A stretch of DNA of 64,000 nt from an uncultured Bacillaceae bacterium (GCA_947497585.1 CANMHG010000011.1:1-64000); one strand, 5' to 3'. Shown: positions 8,693-18,007, numbered from the stretch's first letter. The notes: generated by a model not told the origin, from the letters alone. Numbers and translations: made by a program.

Positions 8693-8696
8693 CACA

Positions 8697-9260
8697 TTAC
8701 CATTGACTAAGAATTTCATCAGTTGTTACGATTGTAGCGAACTCTTTTTGAAGCATCGCCAGCGCTAGTTCTTGTACAGTTTCAGCTGAGTGCTGTTTTC
8801 CAAGATGGTCGGTTATCTCAAAGGCAGCAATCGCATCAGATACCAAATACGTTTGATAACCTAGATTACCGCTCATCCTTGTTGTGGTAGATACACAGTG
8901 TTGAGTGGAAAGACCCGTAATTACGACTGAATTGATTTTGTTCTTGGTTAAAAAAATCTCTAACTCTGTTCCGATAAAGGCACTATTTACTTGCTTAGTA
9001 AAAACTGTTTCATCGGGTCTAGGGGAAATTATGTCCTTAAACTCTGTTCCAATTTTGTTTGTATGATGCAAAGGGGAACCCGGTTGAATTGATAAATGTT
9101 TACTATAAACAATGATTCCACCTCGCTTCCTCCATTCCGCTTGCAAACGTGCCATATTTTCCTCTGCATTAGGATTGCATCTTTTCCCCCAGTACGGATC
9201 ATCGAATCCTTTTTGAACATCTAGTATCATCAATGCCGGTAAGTTCGTACTATTGGTCAT
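8697..9260 (-). CDS. Isochorismatase-family cysteine hydrolase
   Basis: The 187-residue cytoplasmic enzyme has the catalytic triad of the isochorismatase-like superfamily: Asp14 in MILDVQ, Lys89 in FTKQVNSAF and Cys122 in LSTQHCVSTT. Family members hydrolyse nicotinamide, N-carbamoyl amines, isochorismate and related substrates, and the actual substrate is not predictable here. The ATG is preceded by AAGGAG about ten bases upstream. It is probably monocistronic, with a terminator at 8663 and the repeat array R2 upstream of its promoter region. Confidence 0.88.
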   Translation of the reverse strand: MTNSTNLPALMILDVQKGFDDPYWGKRCNPNAEENMARLQAEWRKRGGIIVYSKHLSIQPGSPLHHTNKIGTEFKDIISPRPDETVFTKQVNSAFIGTELEIFLTKNKINSVVITGLSTQHCVSTTTRMSGNLGYQTYLVSDAIAAFEITDHLGKQHSAETVQELALAMLQKEFATIVTTDEILSQW

Positions 9261-9310
9261 TACATTACTCCTTTCTGTTATACGGGAAACTATCTTCGTT
9301 TTTTTGTTTT

Positions 9311-9617
9311 ATGAAGGACACACTTCCTATGCCTATCTACCTTAGTGTGTCCTTCATCAACTTTATGAAGGACATTTGCTAAGCCTATCTACCTTGTTTT
9401 GTCCTTCATTAGCTTTATGAAGGACACTTCCTACGCCTATCTACCTTGTTTTGTCCTTCATCACCTTGATGAAGGACATTTCCTACACCTATCTACCTTG
9501 TTTTGTCCTTCATCACCTTGATGAAGGACATTTCCTACACCTGTCTACCTTATTTTGTCCTTCATCAGCTTTATGAAGGACACTTCATATGCTTATCTAA
9601 ATTAGTATGTCCTTCAC
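9311..9617. repeat. Tandem array of 52-bp units (array R2)
   Basis: The arm ATGAAGGAC recurs at 9311, 9365, 9417, 9469, 9521 and 9573, a 52-bp period with one 54-bp step, and each is followed about 26 bases later by GTCCTTCAT. Arms therefore alternate with spacers of about 26 and 7 bases, so each junction can form a 9-bp stem with a 7-base loop. The array begins 20 bp after the stop of the P-type ATPase gene and fills the gap to the isochorismatase promoter. Its sequence is unrelated to arrays R1 and R3 but its plan is the same. Confidence 0.92.
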
Positions 9618-9636
9618 CAACTGAATCGAAGGATAT

Positions 9637-12255
9637 TTACTCCCCTACCCTCACAAACAACACCTTGTAAAGCTGTATTACGACTAAAGGCAATAACGAC
9701 AATCCATAAATAGCAATAAACTGTGCACTATTTAATGTTGCAATTTCAAATACCCCCATAAGTGGCGGAACTAACAATACAAGATGTAACAGGAAAACTC
9801 CAATAAGGATCGCAAACCAAATGAACTTATTTGAAAATACTCCTAGTTGGAATATGGATCCTTTGCCTCGTGCGTTTAGTCCATGGAATAACCTTGCCAA
9901 ACATAGTGTTGAGAAAGCCATTGTACTAGCAATTAATGCATCACCTGTGGATAACCCAATATGGTAGGCGATTAAAGTGGCAATCGCTATTAGAACACCT
10001 TCGACAAGTACTTGTAGAGCGAAGGCCTTATTTAACAACGGAACGTTAATATCTCTTGGTTTTTCCTTCATGATCTTCTTATTATACGGTTCTAGTCCTA
10101 TCGCAATTGCCGGTAAACTGTCGGTTAGTAGGTTGATGAATAACAAGTGAACAGCAGCAAAAGGAACTGGTAATGCCAAGAAAGACGCGTAAAGTACGGA
10201 CAAAACCCCACCTGTATTACCTGCTAAAAGGAATTTAATTGAGTTCTTTATGTTGGCGTAAATACTTCGCCCATTCGAAATGGCTTTTACAATTGTTGAA
10301 AAGTTATCATCTGTTAACACGATCGATGATGCTTCCTTGGCCACTTCTGTACCCGTAATCCCCATCGCAATTCCTATATCTGCCTGCTTTAACGCGGGTC
10401 CATCGTTTACACCATCTCCTGTCATAGCAACTACGTTTCCTTTTTCCTGCCATGCTTTTACAATTCGGATCTTATGCTCAGGAGAAACACGTGCATAGAC
10501 AGAAATACCTTCGACTCGTTCCTTTAGCTCATCATCACTCCACTTCTCAATTTCTGAGCCCTCAATAGCTTCTGAATCATCCTTTAAAATACCTATCTGT
10601 TTTGCGATCGCTGATGCCGTAATTCTATGGTCCCCAGTAATCATAATTGGCTTAATACCCGCTTCAATACAGGCAGCTACTGCACCGAATGATTCTTCCC
10701 TTGGAGGGTCCATCATTGAAACTAATCCTATAAACGTCAAGTCATGTTCATCCTCAAGACCAATCTTGCTTCCTGCTGGTACCTCTTTATAAGCAAATGC
10801 AAGGACCCTAAGCCCATTCGTAGAAAACTCATGGTTTATACGCTCAACTTCCTGTTTATGATCAGCAGTAAAATCAACAACTCCGCCAGATGTCTCAAGT
10901 TTATTGATTCTAGAAAGCAGAACATCAACGGCTCCCTTTGTGACCATATAGTGCGTGTCATTGTCTTTATCCTTCACTACAGTACTCATTAGCTTTCGAT
11001 CAGAGTCAAAAGGAAGTTCACTAATCCGTGGGTATTCCTCCCTAATCACCAACTCATCGTATTGGTAGTCTTCACCGAAATTAACTAGTGCAATTTCAGT
11101 TGGATCGCCAATCTCCTTTTTATCAATCGTAACCGAATCATTACATAAAAGAGACATTAGAATAATTCGTTTCTCGATTGCATTTTCGACATTCAATTGC
11201 CCTTGTTCAATGATTTTATTGTCTACATACACCTTTTGAACAGACATCTTATTTTGGGTAAGAGTTCCAGTCTTATCTGAGCAAATAATTGAAATGCCAC
11301 CGAGACTCTCTACCGCATGAAGCTTTCGAACAATTGCATTCTGCTTCGCCATTTTTTGCGTTCCAATCGCGAGCACAATCGTCACAATTGAACTGAGTGC
11401 TTCAGGGATAGCAGCAACAGCAAGGGCTACTGCAAACATAAATGATTCAATGATTTCATTTCCTCTAAACAAATCCACCGCAAAAATAAGAATGGCAATC
11501 GCAATAATACCGATAGCAAGCTTTTTCCCGAAATTATCAAGACTCGCTTGAAGAGGTGTTTTCTTCTCTTTCGCTGATTCTAACAAATTAGCGATTTTGC
11601 CTATTTCCGTATTCATTCCCGTATTGGTCACAACAATAACGGCTCTGCCATATGTAACATAACTTCCTGAAAACACCATGTTCTTTTTATCACCAATTGG
11701 AACATCTTCGTCATCAATTGGTTCAACTTCCTTCAGGACACTTAACGACTCACCTGTAAGTGAGCTTTCATTTATTTGAATGCTAAAATTCTCAAGTATT
11801 CTCCCATCAGCACTGACAAAGTCTCCTGCATCCAGGTAAATAATATCGCCAACGACAATTTCTCTTGATGGAACTTCAACCTTCTGACCGTTTCTCAGCA
11901 CCTTGGCTGTTGGTGACGAGAGAGCCTTCAAGCTATTTAAACTTTGTTCTGCTTTAACATGCTGAACCGTACCAAGAATAGCATTGATGATAACAACAAC
12001 AAGAATTACAATTGTACTTTCAAGCTTTCCTAGAAACGCTGATATAAGTGCAGCGACAACTAAGATAATAACAAGCAGATCTTTAAATTGATCAAAAAAT
12101 ACCTCTGCTGTAGTTTTCCGCTTACCTTCTGTCAATTCGTTATATCCGCCGTATTGCTCTCTACGTTTTTGTACTTCATCAGAAGATAAACCCTTACTAG
12201 TTACTTGTAATATCTTTAGTACTTCATCCGATGTTTTCCTAAAAAAATCATTCAT
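9637..12255 (-). CDS. Calcium-type P-type ATPase (cation-transporting)
   Basis: This 872-residue membrane ATPase exports Ca2+ or a similar cation. An N-terminal cation ATPase domain (residues 1-70) is followed by the actuator motif TGES at 167-170, the helix 4 motif PEAL at 284-287, the phosphorylation site CSDKTGT with Asp327, and the hinge AMTGDGVNDGPAL. Helices cluster near 55-100, 245-300 and the C-terminal 200 residues, as in type IIA pumps. Length and order match bacterial YloB-like proteins. The ATG follows AGGAAGGAG. It stands alone, with array R2 directly after its stop codon. Confidence 0.92.
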   Translation of the reverse strand: MNDFFRKTSDEVLKILQVTSKGLSSDEVQKRREQYGGYNELTEGKRKTTAEVFFDQFKDLLVIILVVAALISAFLGKLESTIVILVVVIINAILGTVQHVKAEQSLNSLKALSSPTAKVLRNGQKVEVPSREIVVGDIIYLDAGDFVSADGRILENFSIQINESSLTGESLSVLKEVEPIDDEDVPIGDKKNMVFSGSYVTYGRAVIVVTNTGMNTEIGKIANLLESAKEKKTPLQASLDNFGKKLAIGIIAIAILIFAVDLFRGNEIIESFMFAVALAVAAIPEALSSIVTIVLAIGTQKMAKQNAIVRKLHAVESLGGISIICSDKTGTLTQNKMSVQKVYVDNKIIEQGQLNVENAIEKRIILMSLLCNDSVTIDKKEIGDPTEIALVNFGEDYQYDELVIREEYPRISELPFDSDRKLMSTVVKDKDNDTHYMVTKGAVDVLLSRINKLETSGGVVDFTADHKQEVERINHEFSTNGLRVLAFAYKEVPAGSKIGLEDEHDLTFIGLVSMMDPPREESFGAVAACIEAGIKPIMITGDHRITASAIAKQIGILKDDSEAIEGSEIEKWSDDELKERVEGISVYARVSPEHKIRIVKAWQEKGNVVAMTGDGVNDGPALKQADIGIAMGITGTEVAKEASSIVLTDDNFSTIVKAISNGRSIYANIKNSIKFLLAGNTGGVLSVLYASFLALPVPFAAVHLLFINLLTDSLPAIAIGLEPYNKKIMKEKPRDINVPLLNKAFALQVLVEGVLIAIATLIAYHIGLSTGDALIASTMAFSTLCLARLFHGLNARGKGSIFQLGVFSNKFIWFAILIGVFLLHLVLLVPPLMGVFEIATLNSAQFIAIYGLSLLPLVVIQLYKVLFVRVGE

Positions 12256-12516
12256 CTAGGTTACTCCTTCCTAAATACAAACGTATTTCACCTATGTTAG
12301 TTTCGACCCGCTTCAGCTCTGGACCATAATTATCCTATTATCTGTAATTAGCTTTCTACTTATTAATAATCAATTCTTCAAAAAATATCCTTTGTAATTC
12401 TCGATTAGTTAAAGGATATGCTTGTTATTTTATTTTGGGCTAATTGCACAAGATATTTTTTTTGTAAAAAAAGAAAAGTGATTTTAAAGTAAGAAGGGAA
12501 ATTTTTGGAGTGAATC

Positions 12517-12564
12517 CATGTAGCGTCGGAACAAAATGGAGTGGTAGTAAAGAGAAAAAGGTGG
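12517..12564 (+). pseudogene. Short relic of the 3' end of a PPOX gene
   Basis: These 48 bases match 39 of 48 without a gap to 17557-17604, the 3' end of the PPOX flavoprotein gene. In frame they encode HVASEQNGVVVK, compared with HAALEHNGVVVK in the intact gene. No body of the gene is visible upstream, and the stop codon has been lost. It is best read as a remnant of a second copy. Apart from this and the following hairpin, the 12256-12663 gap shows no gene. Confidence 0.45.
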
Positions 12565-12566
12565 AA

Positions 12567-12602
12567 TAGAATCGACAGAAGCAAATGCGACTGTCGATTC
12601 TA
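12567..12602. terminator. Strong hairpin, possible terminator
   Basis: TAGAATCGACAG and CTGTCGATTCTA form a perfect 12-bp stem with a 12-base loop. It follows directly on the PPOX relic and may be the terminator of the vanished gene. The trailing sequence is AAATTT, so termination would be weak. Confidence 0.5.
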
Positions 12603-12663
12603 AAATTTCCTTATCAGATGTCCCTCCATCGAGAAGTACATCGTAGATAGGACGCTCAATTCA

Positions 12664-12879
12664 TTATTTATATTTCTGCTCACTTGAAGAATTATTTTTC
12701 GTTTTATGCTTTTCTTTTTCTTCGCGTCTCTCCAATTTTAAATCTTCCATCGGAATTGGATCGACAGTTTGTTGACTTTCAAATCTATCAAATAAGCTTT
12801 TTTGTTCTGTAGGATACTGCTCTGGATTGTCTAGTTTCTTTTTGTCCCCATTATTTTTTGGGTCTTTTTTCGAAGACAT
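12664..12879 (-). CDS. Small hydrophilic protein of unknown function
   Basis: The 71-residue product is highly charged and rich in Lys, Glu, Asp, Asn and Gln, with no Cys and no hydrophobic segment. It looks disordered, with motifs such as EKEKHKTKNNSS near the C-terminus. The ATG at 12879 has GAGGTGAT six bases upstream, a convincing ribosome site that supports translation. It is divergent from gltS, with about 140 bp between them. I do not recognise a family; small spore or stress proteins of Bacillaceae have similar composition, but that is only a guess. Confidence 0.6.
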   Translation of the reverse strand: MSSKKDPKNNGDKKKLDNPEQYPTEQKSLFDRFESQQTVDPIPMEDLKLERREEKEKHKTKNNSSSEQKYK

Positions 12880-13019
12880 CTAATCACCTCTCATTAGACG
12901 TATACCTTTTTAAATAGGATATAAAACATTGGTTTTTTACTTTAGTTTTACCTTTGTTATTAAGGGAATATAGATAAGGAATTTTTTATACATACATCTA
13001 TTCCTTAAGGAGGTAAACT

Positions 13020-14429
13020 ATGACTGCTGAAATGGTAGGATTAAGCATTATCCTAATCGGGATATTTTTATTAATTGGAAAGCTTATAAGAGTAAAAGTG
13101 TTTATCTTTCAAAAGTATTTTTTACCTAGTTCCATCATTGCTGGGTTTGTTGCATTATTTTTAGGACCTGAAGTGCTTGGAAAAGTAATGATTGAGCTTC
13201 AAGGAGAAAATACGGTCTTCGCAAACGGCGCTTTCAATGAGGCTGTCTTAAGCTCATGGAAAGTTCTTCCTGGTCTATTAATAAGCGTGATTTTTGCAAC
13301 TCTATTTTTAGGAGAAAAGATACCTAATATAAAAGATATTTGGCTGACAACTGGACCACAAGTATCGTTTGGTCAATCCGTTGCCTGGGGGCAATATGTT
13401 TTTGGATTACTTCTAGCAATCACTATTCTAACTCCTATTTTTGGAATAAACCCGATGGCTGGTGCATTAATTGAAATTGGCTTTGAAGGTGGTCATGGAA
13501 CTAGTGCCGGATTAAGTGAGACATTCCATGAACTTGGATTTGGTGAAGGTGCAAATCTAGCAATTGGATTAGCAACGGTTGGCGTGGTATCTGCAGTCAT
13601 TATGGGCATTATTTTAATTAATATTGGTGTAAAAAAAGGCAAAACAACTATCCTGAAAGACCCAAATGATTTACCCAACAACAAACTGCGTGGCATCATC
13701 GAACCTGAAGATCGTCCAGCAACGGGAAAAATGACAACTGAGCCTGAATCTATAGAACCCCTTGCACTTCATATCGCAATCATAGGTGTAGCTATTTTAG
13801 TTGGTAAAGGGATATTAGAAGCACTAATTTACTTGGAAAATATCACATGGGGTGCATGGACGAATACAGAAGTTTTCACCCACCTACCATTATTTCCGTT
13901 AGCCATGATTGGTGGCGTTATAATACAGCTCCTAATTGATAAGACGGAAAAGTTCACATTGGTTAATCGGAAAATGGTCTTACGTATTCAAGGTTTGGCT
14001 CTTGACTTCCTAATTGTAAGTGCAATGGCTACCTTATCTTTAACCGTTATTGGTGAGAACTTCATACCATTCTTGCTTCTAGCTCTTACAGGTATCACTT
14101 GGAATATAGTCGCATTTGTTTTTCTAGCACCAAGGATGATTCCAAAAAATTGGTTTGAACGTGGTATTGGAGATTTTGGACAATCAATGGGAATGACAGC
14201 AGCAGGCTTAATGTTAATCCGAATTACCGACTCAAAAGGCGATACAAAAGCACTCGAAGCATTCGGATATAAGCAGTTAATGTTTGAGCCAATGGTTGGA
14301 GGCGGATTGTTCACCGCAGCTTCTATTCCACTAATCTATCAATTTGGGCCAATCCCGATTCTTATCCTTTGCCTTGTCATTATGTCAGGCTGGATGATAG
14401 TAGGAATATTTTATTTCGGGAAGAAATAA
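13020..14429 (+). CDS. gltS: Sodium/glutamate symporter, ESS family
   Basis: The 469-residue membrane protein has around ten to twelve hydrophobic segments. The conserved loop GGHGTSAGLSETFHELGF (near residue 158) and its counterpart GIGDFGQSMGMTAAGLMLIR in the second half are the paired re-entrant regions of GltS transporters, which carry glutamate with Na+. It is longer than the E. coli protein (about 400) because of a hydrophilic central loop near residues 205-245. The start has TAAGGAGG at ideal spacing. It is monocistronic, with a strong terminator directly after the stop. Confidence 0.87.
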   Translation: MTAEMVGLSIILIGIFLLIGKLIRVKVFIFQKYFLPSSIIAGFVALFLGPEVLGKVMIELQGENTVFANGAFNEAVLSSWKVLPGLLISVIFATLFLGEKIPNIKDIWLTTGPQVSFGQSVAWGQYVFGLLLAITILTPIFGINPMAGALIEIGFEGGHGTSAGLSETFHELGFGEGANLAIGLATVGVVSAVIMGIILINIGVKKGKTTILKDPNDLPNNKLRGIIEPEDRPATGKMTTEPESIEPLALHIAIIGVAILVGKGILEALIYLENITWGAWTNTEVFTHLPLFPLAMIGGVIIQLLIDKTEKFTLVNRKMVLRIQGLALDFLIVSAMATLSLTVIGENFIPFLLLALTGITWNIVAFVFLAPRMIPKNWFERGIGDFGQSMGMTAAGLMLIRITDSKGDTKALEAFGYKQLMFEPMVGGGLFTAASIPLIYQFGPIPILILCLVIMSGWMIVGIFYFGKK

Positions 14430-14463
14430 CTCGACAAGTGCTACGCATTTGTCGAGTTTTTTA
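14428..14463 (+). terminator. Rho-independent terminator of gltS
   Basis: CTCGACAA and TTGTCGAG, extendable by two A-T pairs, form a stem around a short loop, followed by TTTTTTA. It overlaps the gltS stop codon. Confidence 0.88.
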
Positions 14464-14521
14464 TGTCTAATTATCCTAAAACGCTAATAACTTAAAAATA
14501 ATGGGTAAAAGTAGGTGGAAT

Positions 14522-15118
14522 ATGGTAACTCCTTCAAAGGATAAATGGCCTCACACAACACAGTTAAATTTCATGTCCCTTGTAGATGCTCTTATACCAT
14601 CAAATATGATATTGACTGATTACAGCAGGCATTTTCAATATGGTGGACTAAACCTTATGATTTGGGAATATCTCCTTATTTCACTAGACAGCCTACAGCC
14701 ACCTTTATCTAATGCAACATCGCAGCTTCTTGACATAACAGCGTATTATACAGTTCCTACTCCATACAGTTCTAATAATGGATACTTCTCTGTTTTGTCT
14801 AGAAGTAACCGCCTGAATACATTGAGAGCATTGGAAAATCTCCAGGTTCCTTTGGATAAACTGCCTATTCCATATCAAAACAACCCTACCCTGATTAAAA
14901 TTATGCTTGATTCATTATATCAACTGACTTTTTTTGGATATTACACCGAATGGACCGGGTATTCTTACACCAGATATTACTCTCCAAGTTGCAGACAGCT
15001 CCTTACCTATCCTCTAGGTTGGATCTATTCAGGTTATCCTGGGCCCTCCTATGGATATCGTGATTTCAGGGGCTTTTTATTAAAAAAAGAAAACCTTTGT
15101 AGAAAGGAATACGAATGA
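14522..15118 (+). CDS. Small partner subunit of the GMC oxidoreductase (gluconate 2-dehydrogenase subunit 3-like)
   Basis: From the ATG at 14522, which has AGGTGG six bases upstream, the product has 198 residues; an ATG seven codons earlier has no ribosome site. It is rich in Tyr, Pro and Ser, with LNFMSLVDALIPSN near the start. Its last four bases overlap the next gene (ATGA), so the two proteins are coupled. A small partner gene before a GMC flavoprotein is typical of gluconate 2-dehydrogenase subunit 3 families. No Tat or Sec signal is visible, unlike the proteobacterial version. Identification rests mostly on context. Confidence 0.55.
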   Translation: MVTPSKDKWPHTTQLNFMSLVDALIPSNMILTDYSRHFQYGGLNLMIWEYLLISLDSLQPPLSNATSQLLDITAYYTVPTPYSSNNGYFSVLSRSNRLNTLRALENLQVPLDKLPIPYQNNPTLIKIMLDSLYQLTFFGYYTEWTGYSYTRYYSPSCRQLLTYPLGWIYSGYPGPSYGYRDFRGFLLKKENLCRKEYE

Positions 15119-16806
15119 AAAATTTTAATGTTATTGTAGTTGGTGCGGGTGGTGGTGGTGCGGTTGTTGCGAAAGAACTTGGTGAATTAGGCTTAAAAGT
15201 TCTCGTGCCAGAAGCAGGACCTTGGTATGGAAATAGTAAATGGCCCTGCCCTAATACGGACAAAGGTTCTAATTCTAGCCAGCATGTTGATGACTTAAAT
15301 GTTGCATTATTTAAGCAATCCTACACTAAGTTAGAAAATGACATGAACGATTTAATAACAGGAAAGCTACGATGGGGACCTGCAAATCGAGAGAGTCCAC
15401 CATGGACGAGGGTATTCGAGCAAAGTGGTTTTGTATGGCAAAATTCTGGAGTTGGTGGTTCTACTCAACACTATTTGGCTAATTCTCCGAGAGCATTTCC
15501 TACTATGGTAGATGGAGAGTGGCCCATATCTTATCGTGAACTTTTACCTTTCTATGAAAAGGTCGAAGCAGAATTACCTGTGGAGTTCGCTCCAGTAACA
15601 GCGAAAGAAGAATTATTTTACTTTGGTGCTAAAAGAGCAGGCTGGAGTCTTCTTTCTACTTTAGATGTCAACAGCGCAGGTTATCGACCACAACCAAATG
15701 CCATTCTGCCCCCTAATCCGAACCTTACTAATCCAAAATACTCAACGTATGAATTGTCTTGGATGAAAGGGTGTACACTGGCTGGCCATTGTATAAATGG
15801 CTGTCCTCATGGTCCCTCTGTAGATAAAATACCAAAACGATCCACAAATGTAAGCTACACTCCATTAGCTTTAGCTACAGGAAATGTAGAAATTATGCCT
15901 AATACTTTTACATATAAAATTATCACTGAAAATCACCCAACGGAAGGAATCAGGGCAACTGGAGTAAAAGTGAGAAATACATGGACGGGTACGGAACAAG
16001 AGTTTTATGCAGATTGCATTGTACTAGCAGCAGGAGCAATTGAAACACCACGGCTTTGGCTAAATTCAAATTTACCTTTTAACGAATGGGTTGGAAAAGG
16101 ATTATCTAACCATAATATGGACTTGGTTACTGGTATCTTTAACTCAAAGGAGCTAGTCTCAATAATTAATAGTTCGAACGTAGGACCAAATGTTGGTCAC
16201 ACTTCAGGTGCCAGGTTTGATTATCCCGGTCTGGGGTCACTTTTAGCAATGGGCTTAAGTCCAGGGTTAACCGCATCTTTTGCGTATGGTCTAAGTAAGT
16301 CAGGGAGTTCTCCCTATCTACATAACCAAACATTTAGTAAGGACCGGGTAATAGGAAAAGGATTAATGGAATTAATGGCCAATTATCAAAATACAATGAA
16401 CTTGTTAATTGTCACTCACGATGAAGTTGTTAAAAGTAATAAAGTTTCGATTACCCCTACTGTAAAAGATGAACATGGACCTGTTCCTGCTATTAGCTAT
16501 ATTGCAACTAAGAAAACCTTACGTAGAAAGAAAGAAATGATTAAGATAGCAACCGATATCCTTGTGAGTGCAGGTGCTAAGAGAGTGGTTCACTCGGATT
16601 GGCCAGATGGAATTATGATTCATGTGATGAGTACCATGAGAATGGGTTACGTTGTAGATCAAAACTGTGAAGCATTTCAGGTTAAGAGATTATTTATAGC
16701 AGACAATAGTGTTCTAGTTAATGGTTTGGGAGGACCAAATCCTACTCTGACAACTCAAGCATTAGCCACTAGAACCGCGAAAATCATTAATGATAAATAT
16801 TTTTGA
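15115..16806 (+). CDS. GMC-family FAD-dependent oxidoreductase
   Basis: The 563-residue flavoprotein starts with the FAD-binding motif VVGAGGGGAVVAKELGE (residues 7-23). The C-terminal GMC domain has the catalytic-region histidine in HVMSTMRMG and the asparagine in GGPNPTLTTQALA. A cysteine-bearing loop KGCTLAGHCINGCPHG is typical of the gluconate and sugar dehydrogenase branch. Family members oxidise alcohol or sugar substrates and pass electrons to FAD and an acceptor. It is translationally coupled to the small partner gene. Glu in LVPEAG binds the ribose of FAD. The substrate is unknown. Confidence 0.87.
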   Translation: MKNFNVIVVGAGGGGAVVAKELGELGLKVLVPEAGPWYGNSKWPCPNTDKGSNSSQHVDDLNVALFKQSYTKLENDMNDLITGKLRWGPANRESPPWTRVFEQSGFVWQNSGVGGSTQHYLANSPRAFPTMVDGEWPISYRELLPFYEKVEAELPVEFAPVTAKEELFYFGAKRAGWSLLSTLDVNSAGYRPQPNAILPPNPNLTNPKYSTYELSWMKGCTLAGHCINGCPHGPSVDKIPKRSTNVSYTPLALATGNVEIMPNTFTYKIITENHPTEGIRATGVKVRNTWTGTEQEFYADCIVLAAGAIETPRLWLNSNLPFNEWVGKGLSNHNMDLVTGIFNSKELVSIINSSNVGPNVGHTSGARFDYPGLGSLLAMGLSPGLTASFAYGLSKSGSSPYLHNQTFSKDRVIGKGLMELMANYQNTMNLLIVTHDEVVKSNKVSITPTVKDEHGPVPAISYIATKKTLRRKKEMIKIATDILVSAGAKRVVHSDWPDGIMIHVMSTMRMGYVVDQNCEAFQVKRLFIADNSVLVNGLGGPNPTLTTQALATRTAKIINDKYF

Positions 16807-16832
16807 CCCCTCTATTAACTGGAGGGGTTCTT
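16806..16832 (+). terminator. Terminator after the GMC oxidoreductase gene
   Basis: ACCCCTC and GAGGGGT form a 7-bp GC-rich stem around an 8-9-base loop, followed by TCTTT. The stem starts at the stop codon. Confidence 0.75.
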
Positions 16833-17001
16833 TATGGATTATTATGCTTTAATTAGTTATGAGTAGTATTTTTTATTAAATAAGAAAAGGTTAAGGGTTA
16901 GATAACTGAACAGCACCTGGTAGTTAGAAAACAAATCTGGATATTGGTTTTCATTCCTGTACAATAGATAGTAAATGTCGTTAATGAAAGAGGGTAAATT
17001 A

Positions 17002-17598
17002 ATGGAGTTAATTAATTTTTCTACAGATGCAGTTACATCTATAGATGAACTTCGGGAAATAGTTGGAACGCCACATGAATATGTCATTAAAAAAAGTATT
17101 CCGATGTTAGACGAGCATTGTAAGAAGTTTATAGAAATGTCACCACTGTATTTTCTATCAACGTCAGATGCGGAGGGACATTGTGATGTATCGCCAAAAG
17201 GGGACTTTCCGTGTGGAATTCAGATCATGAACAACAAACAATTAGTACTTCCTGATCGTCCAGGCAATAGACGTGTAGACTCGATCATCAATATATTATC
17301 CAATCCACACATAGGACTTTTATTCCTCATTCCAGGGCTAGAAGAGGTACTTCGTATAAATGGACGTGCTACCATAACCAAAAACCCTGAGATTTTAAAA
17401 AACATGGTTCTAAATGGAAAGCCACCACTACTTGGTATCGGTGTAGATATAGAAGAATGCTTTATCCACTGCTCTCGAGCACTGAAAAAATCAGAAGTAT
17501 GGAACACTGAATCATGGCCAAACACAGAAGATCTCCCATCCTGGTTAGACATCTTTCATGCAGCCCTGGAACACAATGGAGTGGTAGTGAAGAAATAA
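17002..17598 (+). CDS. PPOX-class flavoprotein, MSMEG_1061-like
   Basis: The ATG at 17002 lies seven bases after AGAGGG and gives 198 residues; an in-frame ATG at 16984 lacks a ribosome site. The protein has the split-barrel pyridoxamine-phosphate-oxidase fold, with FLSTSDAEGHCDVSPKGD as the flavin-contact strand, LVLPDRPGNRRVDSI, and GLLFLIPGLEEVLRINGRA, all standard for the MSMEG_1061-type FMN family. It probably binds FMN; the physiological substrate is not known. A 48-bp relic of the 3' end of a related gene lies at 12517. Confidence 0.85.
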   Translation: MELINFSTDAVTSIDELREIVGTPHEYVIKKSIPMLDEHCKKFIEMSPLYFLSTSDAEGHCDVSPKGDFPCGIQIMNNKQLVLPDRPGNRRVDSIINILSNPHIGLLFLIPGLEEVLRINGRATITKNPEILKNMVLNGKPPLLGIGVDIEECFIHCSRALKKSEVWNTESWPNTEDLPSWLDIFHAALEHNGVVVKK

Positions 17599-17697
17599 AG
17601 GTGAAAGTTAGAGCTTGATCACAATTGTTATATATGAATAGAAATAGTCAGCATCTTGGGCATACTATTTTTTATATACATCAGAGAGGATGATAGT

Positions 17698-17883
17698 ATG
17701 AGACTAAGAAATGGAGATTTTTATACAAATGTAACTACCAATAAATTATATAGGTTAAACGAAGATAAAAATAGCAGCTGGTACTTGAGTTTGCGTGGCG
17801 AAGAAGAAGATTATCATGAAACAGAAAAGATATCCGGGCGAGATATGATTAGATTGGTAGAAGGTAGCTTCAAAAAAAGTTAA
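17698..17883 (+). CDS. Small protein of unknown function
   Basis: From the ATG at 17698, with AGAGAGG about eight bases upstream, the product is 61 residues and starts MRLRNGDFYTNVTTNKLYRL. It is hydrophilic, with an acidic middle (RGEEEDYHETEK) and no membrane segment. An earlier in-frame ATG adds a hydrophobic leader but has no ribosome site. The pattern suggests a small beta-rich domain like those with an RNGDxY start seen in uncharacterised Bacillus proteins. No function can be assigned. Confidence 0.6.
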   Translation: MRLRNGDFYTNVTTNKLYRLNEDKNSSWYLSLRGEEEDYHETEKISGRDMIRLVEGSFKKS

Positions 17884-18007
17884 GAACTACAACCATATCA
17901 CTGTCTTAGTACCTGTATTTTTTCCAGTAAATATTAAAATAATTTAACATGTTCCAAGGATATAGTCCCCTTTATGTCGAATATAGCAGGTAAAAGGGGA
18001 TTATCAA

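Noticed and set aside
9311..9617. CRISPR array
   Set aside because: Units are similar over their whole length, with no unique spacers, and no cas genes are nearby. The same holds for the other two arrays.
16857..17087. 76-codon minus-strand frame opposite the PPOX gene start
   Set aside because: It overlaps the well-supported plus-strand gene, and it has no ribosome site or domain pattern.
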